Assembly: GCF_003030345.1 (NCBI RefSeq)
Contig: NZ_CP028158.1
Span: 3,100,001-3,164,000, forward strand
Direction of reading: 5' to 3'
From: Plantactinospora sp. BC1
GTDB lineage: Bacteria; Actinomycetota; Actinomycetes; Mycobacteriales; Micromonosporaceae
DNA: 64,000 bases
In this document: one piece after another, positions 31,923 through 41,357 of the stretch
How positions within the stretch are numbered: position 1 is the first letter of the stretch
Layout of the letters: the number at the start of each line of letters is the position of its first letter
Notes under the pieces: generated by a model
Seen by the model: only the letters and a program-made list of their open reading frames with translations
Told to the model about the DNA's origin: nothing
The model's database searches: none
Program-made: the position numbers and the translations under genes

Positions 31923-32101
31923 CCGGAGCCCGCTGGCGCAGAAGCAGCCGAAGCAACAGCAGCGGCGGCAACTGTGTGGAGGTCGCCGACACCCTGGCCG
32001 GCGTCGTCGCGGTGCGGGACAGCAAGGACCCGGGTGGACCGGCGCTGACCTTCGGGCCGGACGCCTGGCGGGCCTTCCTCGGAGACCTGTCCCGGCGATA
32101 G
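31913..32101 (+). CDS. DUF397 protein
   Basis: 62 residues (MDLTGARWRRSSRSNSSGGN) matching the DUF397 pattern throughout: a W-R-x-S-S-x-S lead, CVEVADTLAGVVAVRDSKDP and an end WRAFLGDL. DUF397 proteins are small partners of DUF5753 regulators, sometimes behaving as antitoxin-like modulators. The start overlaps the regulator gene, so the two are co-translated. The stop is one base from the convergent acetyltransferase stop. Confidence 0.95.
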   Translation: MDLTGARWRRSSRSNSSGGNCVEVADTLAGVVAVRDSKDPGGPALTFGPDAWRAFLGDLSRR

Positions 32102-32102
32102 C

Positions 32103-32873
32103 TCAGGTGCGGTGGCGTACCCAGACGTTGGGTTCGACGTAGACGGCGTAGTCGTGGGCGAGGGCGCAGCGTACCGGCACCAGCCCGCCGGGGATCTCGA
32201 TGTCGCCGTCGCGGTCGAAGGGCAGCCCGGTCCACTCCCGCCACTGGGCCAATGACCCGGCGACCGTCATCGACGCCGGGGCGACCTTCTCGATCGTGCC
32301 GCCGGCCCGGACGTGCACCCGCAGCCACGGGTCGGTCGGCAGGCCGTCGTCGCGCCGCTGACGGATGTAGTCGCTCATCGGCAGCTGCGGTTGCAGGTGC
32401 TTGGCGGTCGGGCGGACCGGGGCGAGCAGCACCTCGTGGCCCTGCCGGCCGGCCGCGTCGCGCAGCGCGGCGACCATGCGATGCGAGAGGCCACGGCCGA
32501 GGTAGTCGACGTCGATCGTGATCTCCAACGCGCTGGCGATGGTCGGTACGTTGCCCCGGCGCAGGTCGTTGAACGCCCACACCAGTACCACGTCCCAGCC
32601 CTGCGCCGGCATCTCCTCCCGGCCCCGCAGGGTGGCGTTGAACGGGACGGCGAACCCTCGCGCGACGACCCGGTCGCCGTCGGTGGCCACCACGCAGTAC
32701 TCCGGGAACTCCCCGGGCACCCGCAGGTGCAGTGCGCTCGCGATCAGGTCCTCGCTGCTGAAGACCGGCCAGGTGTCGGTGATCTCGTAGATCCGGCCCG
32801 TCAGCTCGGGCCGCTGCGCGAGCGTGGTGATCTGGATGGCGTCGAGGTCTGTCACGACCGGGCATACTGCCAT
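32103..32873 (-). CDS. GNAT-like N-acetyltransferase
   Basis: 256 residues. A GNAT-like core is suggested by EYCVVATDGDRVVARGFAVP, then a strand EITIDVDYLGRGLSHRMV, whose LGRGLSHRMV corresponds to the R/Q-x-x-G-x-G/A acetyl-CoA loop, followed by a helix and VLLAPVRPTAKHLQP. The C-terminal 70 residues form an extra beta-rich part with conserved Trp (LAQWREWTGLPFD). It probably acetylates a small amine or protein terminus in the cytoplasm. The substrate is unknown. Confidence 0.75.
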   Translation of the reverse strand: MAVCPVVTDLDAIQITTLAQRPELTGRIYEITDTWPVFSSEDLIASALHLRVPGEFPEYCVVATDGDRVVARGFAVPFNATLRGREEMPAQGWDVVLVWAFNDLRRGNVPTIASALEITIDVDYLGRGLSHRMVAALRDAAGRQGHEVLLAPVRPTAKHLQPQLPMSDYIRQRRDDGLPTDPWLRVHVRAGGTIEKVAPASMTVAGSLAQWREWTGLPFDRDGDIEIPGGLVPVRCALAHDYAVYVEPNVWVRHRT

Positions 32874-32976
32874 GACCAGGCAATTCGGGCCAGGAATTTG
32901 GCCGGCACGCCGACCTCCGACGAGTCCCCGCCGGACGACCCGGGTGGTGATCGACCCCGATCGGTAGGCTGACCCG

Positions 32977-33897
<921 letters not shown>

Positions 33898-33913
33898 CTG
33901 ACCCGACCCAACG

Positions 33914-33966
33914 CCGCACCCCCGCCCCCGCTTTCCGGAACAGCCGGGGCGGGGACGGGGGTGCGG
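33914..33966. terminator. Strong bidirectional hairpin terminator
   Basis: An 18-base arm at 33914-33931 pairs with 33949-33966 with one mismatch and a 17-base loop. It lies between two convergent genes (cyclophilin and beta-propeller protein) and consists almost wholly of G-C pairs. Confidence 0.85.
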
Positions 33967-33971
33967 TGTGC

Positions 33972-35255
33972 TCAGCGCCGGTTCAGCGGTACCCAGGTCC
34001 AGCCGTCGGCCGAGCCGTAGCTGACGTCACCGTCGCCCCGGGCGTAGAGCCAGCCGTCCCGGGCCCGCAGCACCGGGCTGAACATCCGGGGCAGCCCCGG
34101 CAGTTCGACCTGCTGATAGCCCTCCCCGCCCCGCCGGGCGGCCCAGAACCGGTACGTGCTGATCGAGTCGCCCCGACCCTCGGTCGCCTGGTAGACGACG
34201 TGGCTGCCGTCCGGGGTGACGAACGACCCCGGATCGGCCGGCTCGAACGGGATCTGGTCGGCGCCGGGTCGCCGCTGCCAGCCCCCGGCCGAGGTGTGCC
34301 GGTAGACGGCCCGGCGCTGCGCGTCGGTGACGACGGCGTAGTCGACCCCGTCCGGGCCGACCGAGATCTGCACCAGTGGACAACTCTCGGCCCCGCAGGC
34401 CGACATCTCCGCGAAGGTGTGACTGGACCAGCTCCGCCCGCCGTCGGTACTCGTCGCGACCGCCGGCCGGGCCGACTCCCGGTCGAAGCCCGGCGCCCAG
34501 AGCCGACCGTTCGACTCCGCGATCACCTGCCGGTCGACCAGGATCTGCGCAGGCTGTTCAGCCAGCGGCGAGACCCGGTTCGCGACCGGGTCGAAGGCGT
34601 GCACCCGGCACGGCTCCGAGCCGGGGGTCGCCGTACCGCCGGGTTCGGCGTCCGGGTCGGGCCGGCAGACGGCGAAGCTGCCGGGTGCCACCGCCGGCAC
34701 CGTCGGACCGGTACCGGTGGGCTGCCAGCTCCGCCCGCCGTCCCGGCTGGCCTCCAGCGTCCACCGCCCGCCCCCCGGCGGGGCCGGCGGCCGGTCGACG
34801 AGCAGCAGGTCGGGACCGAGCACCAGCGCCTCGGCGAACTGGGCCGGCGCACCGCGCTCGGTCCAGGTCCGCCCGCCGTCGTCCGAGCCGACGAGCTGCC
34901 AGACGGTCTTGCAGGGCCCGCCCGAGCAGGTCGACAGCGCCAGGTAGAGATGCTGCGAGTCGGCGGCCCGCATCCACTGGATCCGCCCCGGATGCGGCAA
35001 CACCCCGGGCGTACCGGTCGCCGCCGCGCCCGCCATCCGGTCGTCGACCGGCGCCGGGCCCGCACCGCTGCCGGGCAGCGCCACCACCGAGGCGGCGGCG
35101 ACCGCGCAGGCGGTCACGGCGAGCGCCGCGCCGGCCATCGCGGTACGACGTCGCCGCAGTCGACGCCGGCCGGCCGCGAACACCTCGTCGGCGAGCAACC
35201 GGGTGGGCGGTGGTGCCTGCGCCGCGTCCTCGAAGAGTTCGCGCAGGTCGGTCAT
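33972..35255 (-). CDS. Membrane-anchored BNR/sialidase-like beta-propeller protein
   Basis: 427 residues from the ATG at 35255 with AGGAG upstream. The N-terminus MTDLRELFEDAAQAPPPTRL is a cytoplasmic stretch like that of anti-sigma or sigma-associated proteins. It is followed by a basic patch and one membrane helix (AGAALAVTACAVAAASVVAL, about 40-60). The exterior part has Asp-box-type repeats (SDDGGRTWTE, SRDGGRSWQP, STDGGRSWSS) that form a propeller. The gene follows the sigma factor gene with 26 bases between, so it is the likely membrane partner or anti-sigma regulator. Enzymatic sialidase activity is not implied. Confidence 0.85.
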   Translation of the reverse strand: MTDLRELFEDAAQAPPPTRLLADEVFAAGRRRLRRRRTAMAGAALAVTACAVAAASVVALPGSGAGPAPVDDRMAGAAATGTPGVLPHPGRIQWMRAADSQHLYLALSTCSGGPCKTVWQLVGSDDGGRTWTERGAPAQFAEALVLGPDLLLVDRPPAPPGGGRWTLEASRDGGRSWQPTGTGPTVPAVAPGSFAVCRPDPDAEPGGTATPGSEPCRVHAFDPVANRVSPLAEQPAQILVDRQVIAESNGRLWAPGFDRESARPAVATSTDGGRSWSSHTFAEMSACGAESCPLVQISVGPDGVDYAVVTDAQRRAVYRHTSAGGWQRRPGADQIPFEPADPGSFVTPDGSHVVYQATEGRGDSISTYRFWAARRGGEGYQQVELPGLPRMFSPVLRARDGWLYARGDGDVSYGSADGWTWVPLNRR

Positions 35256-35281
35256 CTCGTCGTCTCCTCTTCTCCACTCGG

Positions 35282-35839
35282 TCACGTCTCTGACTCCGTC
35301 ACCGAGACCAGCCTCCGCGTGGGTACGGCGTCGCCGAGCACCCGGCGCAGCGTGGCGAGGCCCCGGGCGGTCTGGCTCTTCACCGTCCCCTCCGAGCAAC
35401 CCAGCACCGCCGCCGTCTCGGCGACGTCGAGCTGGTGGTAGTAACGGCAGATCAGCGTCACCCGCTGCCGGGGCGGCACCTCCCGGAGTGCCCGGGCGAA
35501 GACCACCCGCCGGGTGACGCTCTCGGCGTCGTCGTCCGGCCCGGCCCACTCGGGCGGCTCGGCGACCGCCCGTTCCCGGCGCCGCCACACCCGGCGGGTC
35601 TCCGCCAGGTACGACCGGACCAGGCAGGTACGCACGAACGCGTCCAGCGCCTGCTGGTCGCGTACCCGGTGCCACGCCGACGCGAGCCGGATGAACGCGG
35701 CCTGGGCCAGGTCGTCGGCCCAGTGCCAGTCCCCGCACATCAGGTACGCCGACCGCCGGACCACGTCCCGCCGCGCCGCGAAGTACTCGCTGAACTGGCG
35801 TCGATCCTCGTCGCGTCGATCCTCGTCGTCGCTTCGCAT
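35282..35839 (-). CDS. SigE-family RNA polymerase sigma factor (ECF)
   Basis: 185 residues. Region 2 is at about 20-85 (FAARRDVVRRSAYLMCGDWH with ADDLAQAAFIRLASAW). Region 4 is at about 118-170 (LREVPPRQRVTLICRYYHQL and AAVLGCSEGTVKSQTARGL). This matches the small SigE-like ECF group that is expanded in actinomycetes. The downstream gene encodes a one-span membrane protein whose cytoplasmic head could hold the sigma factor. Confidence 0.93.
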   Translation of the reverse strand: MRSDDEDRRDEDRRQFSEYFAARRDVVRRSAYLMCGDWHWADDLAQAAFIRLASAWHRVRDQQALDAFVRTCLVRSYLAETRRVWRRRERAVAEPPEWAGPDDDAESVTRRVVFARALREVPPRQRVTLICRYYHQLDVAETAAVLGCSEGTVKSQTARGLATLRRVLGDAVPTRRLVSVTESET

Positions 35840-35906
35840 CCCGCTCCTCTCACCGGATAGGTGCGCACCGGATCCGGGGCGGGTTGCGCATGGGAGCGGA
35901 GAATTT

Positions 35907-36569
35907 TCAGCCGTTCGACGACGGCACCACGAAACCCGCCTCGTACGCGGCGATCACCGCCTGGGTGCGGTCCCGGGCGCCGAGCTTGGCCAGTACGTTG
36001 CCGACGTGCGTCTTGACGGTCTCGACGCCGAGTACCAGTTCGGTGGCGATCTCCGAATTGGAGAGCCCGGTCGCCATCAGCCGCAGCACCTCGCCCTCCC
36101 GCTCGGTCAGCCGGGCCCGATCGAGCCGGTCGCCGGCCGGGTTGCCGGGGGCGTACGCCGCGACGAGTCGGCGCAGCGCCGCCGGGAAGAGCAGCGACTC
36201 GCCCTTGGCGACCACCCTGATCGCGTCCACCACCTCGGCCGGGCGGGCCCGCTTGAGCAGGAAGCCGTGCGCGCCGGCCCGGAGCGCCTGGTAGACGTAC
36301 TCGTCGTTCTCGAACGTGGTGACCACCAGGATCCGGGGCGGTTCGGCCGAGGTGGCGAGCAGGTGCCGGGTGGCCTGGATGCCGTCGATGGCCGGCATCC
36401 GGACGTCCATCAGCACCACGTCGGGCCGCAGCTTGCCGACCAGCGGCGGCACCTCGGCCCCGTCGGCGGCCTCGCCGACGACGGTCAGGTCCGGCTGTGC
36501 GTCGACGATGGCCCGCAGGCCGACCCGGATCAGCTCCTCGTCGTCGACGATCAGCACCCTGATGGTCAT
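35907..36569 (-). CDS. NarL/LuxR-family response regulator
   Basis: 220 residues. The receiver has VLIVDDEELIRVG and the phosphoacceptor in VVLMDVRMPAIDG. The helix-turn-helix spans LTEREGEVLRLMATGLSNSE and TELVLGVETVKTHVGNVLAK. Its start overlaps the kinase stop (ATGA-type), so it is the cognate partner of that kinase. The genes it controls are not evident; the neighbouring rightward methyltransferase gene is one possibility. Confidence 0.95.
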   Translation of the reverse strand: MTIRVLIVDDEELIRVGLRAIVDAQPDLTVVGEAADGAEVPPLVGKLRPDVVLMDVRMPAIDGIQATRHLLATSAEPPRILVVTTFENDEYVYQALRAGAHGFLLKRARPAEVVDAIRVVAKGESLLFPAALRRLVAAYAPGNPAGDRLDRARLTEREGEVLRLMATGLSNSEIATELVLGVETVKTHVGNVLAKLGARDRTQAVIAAYEAGFVVPSSNG

Positions 36570-37942
36570 GTCCGCTCCGTTCCGCTGGTCATGTCCGCTC
36601 CGTTCCCGGGCCGCCCGTCCGTCGTGGTCGGCAGCCAGACCGCGATCCGCCAGTCGCCGTCTTCCGGACCGGCGCTGACCCGGCCGCCGAGCAGGACCAC
36701 CCGCTCCCGGATGCCGGCCAGCCCGCGCCCCCGCCGCTGTCCCGGCGGGCGTCCCGGGCCAAGCCGGCTCCGGGCCGCCCCGGCCGGCTCGTCGAGCGCG
36801 TTGACCAGCTCGATCTCCAGGGCGTCGTCCCGGGCCGCGACGCGCAGGGTCACCGGTCGCCGGCCGGCGTGCCGGGCCGCGTTCGTCAGTCCCTCCTGGA
36901 CGATCCGGTAGCCCTCCCGGGCCACCACCGCCGGCACCGCGCCGAGGTCGCCGGCCAGCTCGACGGTGACCGCGAGCCCGGTCGCCCGGGTGTCGGCGAC
37001 GAGCCGGTCCAGCTCGTCGAGGGTACGCTGCGGCGCCCGGCCGCCGTCCCCCGCCGGGCCGTCGTCTTCCATCGGTCCGGCGCCGCCGGACCGTTCGGCG
37101 TCGCCCTCGCGGAGCAGTCCGAGTACGTGGTCCAGGTCGGCCATCGCCGCCCGGCCGGTCTCCTCGATCGCCCGCAGCGCCCGCCGGACGAACTCGCGGT
37201 CGGTCTCCAGCACCTCTCCGGCGGCCGCCGCCTGGAGGGTGGCGACGGTGAGCGCGTGACCGACCGAGTCGTGCAGTTCCCGGGCCAACCGGTTCCGCTC
37301 GGCGAGCCGGCTGGCCTGCCGCTCCAGCCCGGCGATCCGCTCGGTCTGGGAGGGGCCGAGCAGCACCGGGGCCATCAGCCTGGCCAGGGCGCCGAGTCCG
37401 GCGACGGCGTAGCCGAGCAGCACCAGCAGGCCGACGCCGACGAGGCTGAGGAAGCCCCGGTGCCAGTCGCCGAGCGGACCGATCTGCAACCCGTCGATCG
37501 CCTCGGTGCCGATGCCGAGCTGCACGAAGAGGAAGAGCAGCGCCATCGGCAGGGCCGCGATCAGCGCGAACCCGACCAGCCCGCCGGAGACCAGGTGGAC
37601 AGCGATCCAGAGGGCGCAGCGCAGCCGGGTCTCCCGGTCGATCCCGCCGTCGGCGGCCGGCTCGGGAAGCTCGACGTCGAGCAGGGTACGCGCGGCGGCG
37701 ATCTCCAGCGCCCGGGTACCGCGCAGGAAGAGGGGTACGGCGGCGATCGCCGCCGCCACCGCGACCAGCAGCAGTACGGCCGCCCGGGGTACCTCGTCGG
37801 TACGCAGCATCTCGACGAAGACCGTGACGAGCAGCAGGTACGGCAACAGCAGTACCCCGCCGAGCAGCAGGAAGACCCCTCGGCGGTAGGTGGCGCCGCT
37901 GGTCAGCGGTGCCAGGGCGGCCCGGATCGTCACCCGGCCCAT
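36566..37942 (-). CDS. Sensor histidine kinase (HisKA_3 type)
   Basis: 458 residues from the ATG at 37942; a GTG nine bases inside is an alternative. Four or five membrane helices occur in residues 18-170. The phosphorylated His lies in LAERNRLARELHDSVGHALT. The HATPase has LTNAARHAGRRPVTLRV and GLAGIRERVVLLGGRV. It is translationally coupled to the response regulator. No sensory domain outside the membrane is visible, so an intramembrane signal, such as envelope stress, is likely. Confidence 0.93.
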   Translation of the reverse strand: MGRVTIRAALAPLTSGATYRRGVFLLLGGVLLLPYLLLVTVFVEMLRTDEVPRAAVLLLVAVAAAIAAVPLFLRGTRALEIAAARTLLDVELPEPAADGGIDRETRLRCALWIAVHLVSGGLVGFALIAALPMALLFLFVQLGIGTEAIDGLQIGPLGDWHRGFLSLVGVGLLVLLGYAVAGLGALARLMAPVLLGPSQTERIAGLERQASRLAERNRLARELHDSVGHALTVATLQAAAAGEVLETDREFVRRALRAIEETGRAAMADLDHVLGLLREGDAERSGGAGPMEDDGPAGDGGRAPQRTLDELDRLVADTRATGLAVTVELAGDLGAVPAVVAREGYRIVQEGLTNAARHAGRRPVTLRVAARDDALEIELVNALDEPAGAARSRLGPGRPPGQRRGRGLAGIRERVVLLGGRVSAGPEDGDWRIAVWLPTTTDGRPGNGADMTSGTERT

Positions 37943-38053
37943 TCTGCCCGGCGAAGGCTCGCAGGGTCGTACCGGGCCAGTCCGATAAGCACGGAAACTC
38001 CGATTTTGCGGACTACTAGCAAAAGTATCGTCATAAAGGACAGAATTCCCCGC

Positions 38054-38920
38054 ATGGCTGTTGGAGAGTTCCAGACGCAGGTCGTCCGGCGTGCCCGGGG
38101 GATCAGCGCCGCCCTCAGCACACCGCCGTACGTGAAACCCGGGCACTTCTACTCGCCGGCCACCTCGCTGGCCGACCGGGCCACCGCGATCGGCTGGCGT
38201 GAACTGACCCCGGTCGGCGTCGACCTGCGAGAACGGGACCAGCTCGGACTGGCCGCCGAACTCGGCCCGCTGATGCGCGAACTCCCCAGCGACCGCTGGC
38301 ACGACCACAACGGGATGTACGGCCGCGCCGACGCCGCCGTACTGCACGCGATGCTCCGGCATCACCGGCCGGCCCGGCTGATCGAGGTCGGCTCCGGGTA
38401 CTCCACCGCGGTCGCCCTCGACGTCGCCGAGCGGTACCTGCCGGACCTGCGGATCACCTGCGTCGAACCGCATCCGGAGCGGCTGCGCTCCCGGCTGCGT
38501 CCCGGTGACCGGGTCGACCTGATCCAGCGCCGGGTCCAGGACGTCGAACGGTCCAGTTTCGCCCGGCTCGACTCCGGCGACATCCTCCTGATCGACTCGA
38601 CACACGTGGCCAAGGCCGGCTCGGACGTCGTCTGGCTGCTGCTGCACGTCCTGCCGACGCTGCGTCCCGGGGTGATCGTGCACGTCCACGACATCCACTG
38701 GCCGTTCGAATATCCGGAGCGGTGGCTCCGGGAGGGCCGGGACTGGACCGAGGTCTATCTGCTGCGGGCCTTCCTCACCGACAACGCGGCGTGGCGGGTA
38801 CTCCTCTTCACCTCGTGGCTCTGGTCCCGCCACCCGGAGGCGCTACCGGCGGAATTCCGCGGGTTGCCGACCGGCGCGTTCTGGATGCGCCGGGCCGAGC
38901 AACCGACCGGCACCGCCTGA
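38054..38920 (+). CDS. Class I SAM-dependent methyltransferase (Methyltransf_24-like)
   Basis: 288 residues from the ATG at 38054. The binding loop is ARLIEVGSGYSTAVALDVAE, the second strand ends in ITCVEPHPERLRSRL, and GDILLIDSTHVAKAGSDVVW and VIVHVHDIHWPFEYP carry Asp/His residues of the type seen in metal-using small-molecule O-methyltransferases. The upstream region is AT-rich (38000-38045), an obvious promoter zone between divergent genes. The substrate is unknown. Confidence 0.88.
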   Translation: MAVGEFQTQVVRRARGISAALSTPPYVKPGHFYSPATSLADRATAIGWRELTPVGVDLRERDQLGLAAELGPLMRELPSDRWHDHNGMYGRADAAVLHAMLRHHRPARLIEVGSGYSTAVALDVAERYLPDLRITCVEPHPERLRSRLRPGDRVDLIQRRVQDVERSSFARLDSGDILLIDSTHVAKAGSDVVWLLLHVLPTLRPGVIVHVHDIHWPFEYPERWLREGRDWTEVYLLRAFLTDNAAWRVLLFTSWLWSRHPEALPAEFRGLPTGAFWMRRAEQPTGTA

Positions 38921-38930
38921 CGGCTCCTCG

Positions 38931-39803
38931 TCACCAGACGAGGTCGGCGTCCCGTTCCGCTCGGTCGACCGGCAGGATCGGCCGGGGGCCGCGCGGCGGT
39001 CGCGGCCGGCGCTGCCACTCCCGGGGATAGCCGAGCGACACCTCGTCGAAGCGGACCCCGTCGAACCAGTTCGCCCTCGGGATGTGCAGGTGCCCGTAGA
39101 CCACGGCGGCGGCCCGGTAGCGCCGGTGCCAGTCGGCGGTGTGCACGGTGCCGCACCACTGCGCGAAGACCGGATAGCGCAGGATGTCGGTGACCTCCCG
39201 GACCAGCGGGAAGTGGTTAACCAGCACCGTCCGGGTCTCCGGCGCCAACTCGGCCAGCCGGCCCTCGGTGAGCGCGAGCCGGGCCGCACACCACTCCTCC
39301 CGGCTCGGGTGCGGGTCGGGGTGCAGGAAGAACTCGTCGGTGCAGACCACCCCGGCCTCGTGCGCCAGCGCCAGACCGTCCTCCTTGGTCTGCGCGCCCG
39401 CCGGCCGGAAGGTGTAGTCGTAGAGCAGGAAGAGCGGCACCACGGTGACCGGCCCGTCCGGCCCCTCCCACACCGGGTACGGATCCTCCGGGGTGATCAC
39501 CCCGATCCGCCGGCACATCTCGACCAGCAGCTCGTAGCGGGCGACGCCGCGCAACTGCACCGTGTCCTGCCGGGGCGTCCACAGCTCGTGGTTGCCGGGC
39601 ACCCAGACCACGGTGGAGAAGCGCTCCTTCAGCAGCCGCAGCGCCCAGTAGATCTCCTCGACCCGGTCGGCGACGTCGCCGGCCACCAGCAGCCAGTCGT
39701 CGTCCGAGTCCGGCCGGAAACCCTCGACCAGCTTGCGGTTCTCCGGATAACCGACGTGCAGGTCGCTGACGGCCAGCAGGGCACCGGTACGCGAGGGGGC
39801 CAC
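38931..39803 (-). CDS. Calcineurin-like metallophosphoesterase
   Basis: 290 residues from a GTG at 39803. All five dimetal motifs are present: VSDLHVGY, LLVAGDVADR, VPGNHELW, VLVNHFPL and YGHLHIPR. It is a cytoplasmic enzyme with no signal peptide, and probably hydrolyses phosphomonoesters or diesters such as nucleotides. It stands alone, with its stop 10 bases from the convergent methyltransferase stop. Confidence 0.93.
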   Translation of the reverse strand: MAPSRTGALLAVSDLHVGYPENRKLVEGFRPDSDDDWLLVAGDVADRVEEIYWALRLLKERFSTVVWVPGNHELWTPRQDTVQLRGVARYELLVEMCRRIGVITPEDPYPVWEGPDGPVTVVPLFLLYDYTFRPAGAQTKEDGLALAHEAGVVCTDEFFLHPDPHPSREEWCAARLALTEGRLAELAPETRTVLVNHFPLVREVTDILRYPVFAQWCGTVHTADWHRRYRAAAVVYGHLHIPRANWFDGVRFDEVSLGYPREWQRRPRPPRGPRPILPVDRAERDADLVW

Positions 39804-39847
39804 CGCGCGATCCTATCGGGCCGAGGTGCGGGACCGATCGACCGCGC

Positions 39848-40255
39848 TCAGGACTCGACCCAGCCGTGCGACCGGGCCAAGCCCACCAGGTGCTGCCGGA
39901 TCGCGCCGATCTGGGCCCCGGTCAGCGACGGTACCTTCTCGATCAACAGCTCGGTGATCTCACCGCTGAACTCGGCTCCGGAGAGTACGTCGCACAGCTC
40001 GTCGTCGCCGGCCGCCCGGCTCGGGCGCGGCTTGACCACCGGCCGGTCGGTGATCCGGATGGCGGCCGCCTTCAGCCCCCGCTCCCCCTGCTCGACCTCG
40101 TATTCCAGCCGCATCCCCGGCTGGATCAGGTGCTTGTCCTCGCCGAAGTCGTTGGCGTGCACGAAGACGTCCTCACCTCCGCTGTCGGGGGCGATGAACC
40201 CGTAACCACGCACCTCGTCGAACCTGAGCAACTTCCCGGACGCCACGACAACCAC
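39848..40255 (-). CDS. Cold-shock-domain protein
   Basis: About 135 residues from the GTG at 40255, favoured by GAGGG 5-8 bases upstream; a GTG at 40246 is possible. The cold-shock domain is at residues 5-70: VRGYGFIAPDSGGEDVFVHA carries the RNP1 (GYGFI) and RNP2 (VFVHA) RNA-binding motifs. A helical C-terminal extension of 60 residues (FSGEITELLIEKVPSLTGAQ) is absent from classical CspA, which is about 67 residues. The extended form occurs in actinomycetes and may bind RNA as an oligomer. Confidence 0.88.
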   Translation of the reverse strand: MVVVASGKLLRFDEVRGYGFIAPDSGGEDVFVHANDFGEDKHLIQPGMRLEYEVEQGERGLKAAAIRITDRPVVKPRPSRAAGDDELCDVLSGAEFSGEITELLIEKVPSLTGAQIGAIRQHLVGLARSHGWVES

Positions 40256-40404
40256 CGCCACCCTCGCCTGACCGACCACCGAGCACACGGGGTCGCCCCG
40301 GCTCGGCACCACCCGCCGGACCGGCTGGGCCACCCCTGGCGACACACTAGCGAGCGGGCGGCCGGCGAGCAGCCCCGCGCCCGCGCCGCCCGCACCCGCT
40401 CCGG

Positions 40405-41196
40405 TCACGACGTGATCGCCCGCGCCCACGGTACGACGAGCCGCTCGACCGCCACGACCAGATAGAACAGCAGCGCACCCATCAGCGCCAGCAGGGTCAG
40501 CGCGGCGAACGCGAGCGGGGTGTCGGCGGAGTTCCCGGAGCTGACGATGACCGCGCCGAGCCCCCGGTCGGGGTTGACCACCTCGCCGATGATCGCGCCG
40601 ATGATCGCCAACGAGATCGCCACCTTCAGCCCGACGAAGATCTGCGGCAGCGCCCAGGAGAGTCGTACCTTGACGAAGGTCTGCCACCACGAGGCGGAGA
40701 GCGAGTGCACCAGTTCCCGCAGGTCGCTCGGGGTCGAGGTCAGCCCCGACATGGTGGCGACCACGATCGGGAAGAAGCAGACCAGGATCACCATGACGAT
40801 CTTGGGTTCCGGTCCGAAGCCCATCCAGACCAGCAGCAGCGGCGCGAGCGCCACCTTCGGTACGGCGTTGACCGCCGCCATCAGCGGCATGGTCATCCGC
40901 TCGACCACCCGCGAGGCCGCCAGCAGCAACGCGACCAGCAGCCCGGCGCTGGCGGCGATGCCGAACCCGACCACCGTCTCCAGCAGGGTCACCCAGGTCT
41001 CCGCGAGGAGATAGCCGGGCAGCCGGAGGAACGCGTCGACCACGTCCGGCGGTGCCGGCAGGAAGAACGTCGAGATGTCGAAGAGTACGGTGGCCAGCCA
41101 CCAGAGGCCGATCGCCAGCGCGCCACCCAGCGCGGGCAGCCCGGCGTCGGTCCAGAGTCGGGTCAGGCGGGTCTTCGTCGGTGAACTGGTCATCAC
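40405..41196 (-). CDS. ABC transporter permease (NitT/TauT family)
   Basis: 263 residues with six hydrophobic segments and the permease EAA-like loop VHSLSASWWQTFVKVRL...SWALP, which contacts the ATPase. It is the BPD_transp_1 permease of nitrate/taurine/thiamine-precursor type importers. It follows the substrate-binding gene on the same strand with about 160 bases between. No ATPase gene is present in this locus, so the system must borrow one from elsewhere or use a distant gene. Confidence 0.92.
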   Translation of the reverse strand: MMTSSPTKTRLTRLWTDAGLPALGGALAIGLWWLATVLFDISTFFLPAPPDVVDAFLRLPGYLLAETWVTLLETVVGFGIAASAGLLVALLLAASRVVERMTMPLMAAVNAVPKVALAPLLLVWMGFGPEPKIVMVILVCFFPIVVATMSGLTSTPSDLRELVHSLSASWWQTFVKVRLSWALPQIFVGLKVAISLAIIGAIIGEVVNPDRGLGAVIVSSGNSADTPLAFAALTLLALMGALLFYLVVAVERLVVPWARAITS

Positions 41197-41357
41197 GGCC
41201 TCCGGGTGGGGTGACGCGGCGACGGCAGGGTGGCCGGCGGCGCCCGCTCGGCGCGCGCGGCCCGGCGACGGTGCGGACGATACCGGGACGACGGTCGATG
41301 CGACCGCCGTCCCGGTCCGGGTCCGCTACCCGGCCGACCTCTCGGATCTGCGGATCG

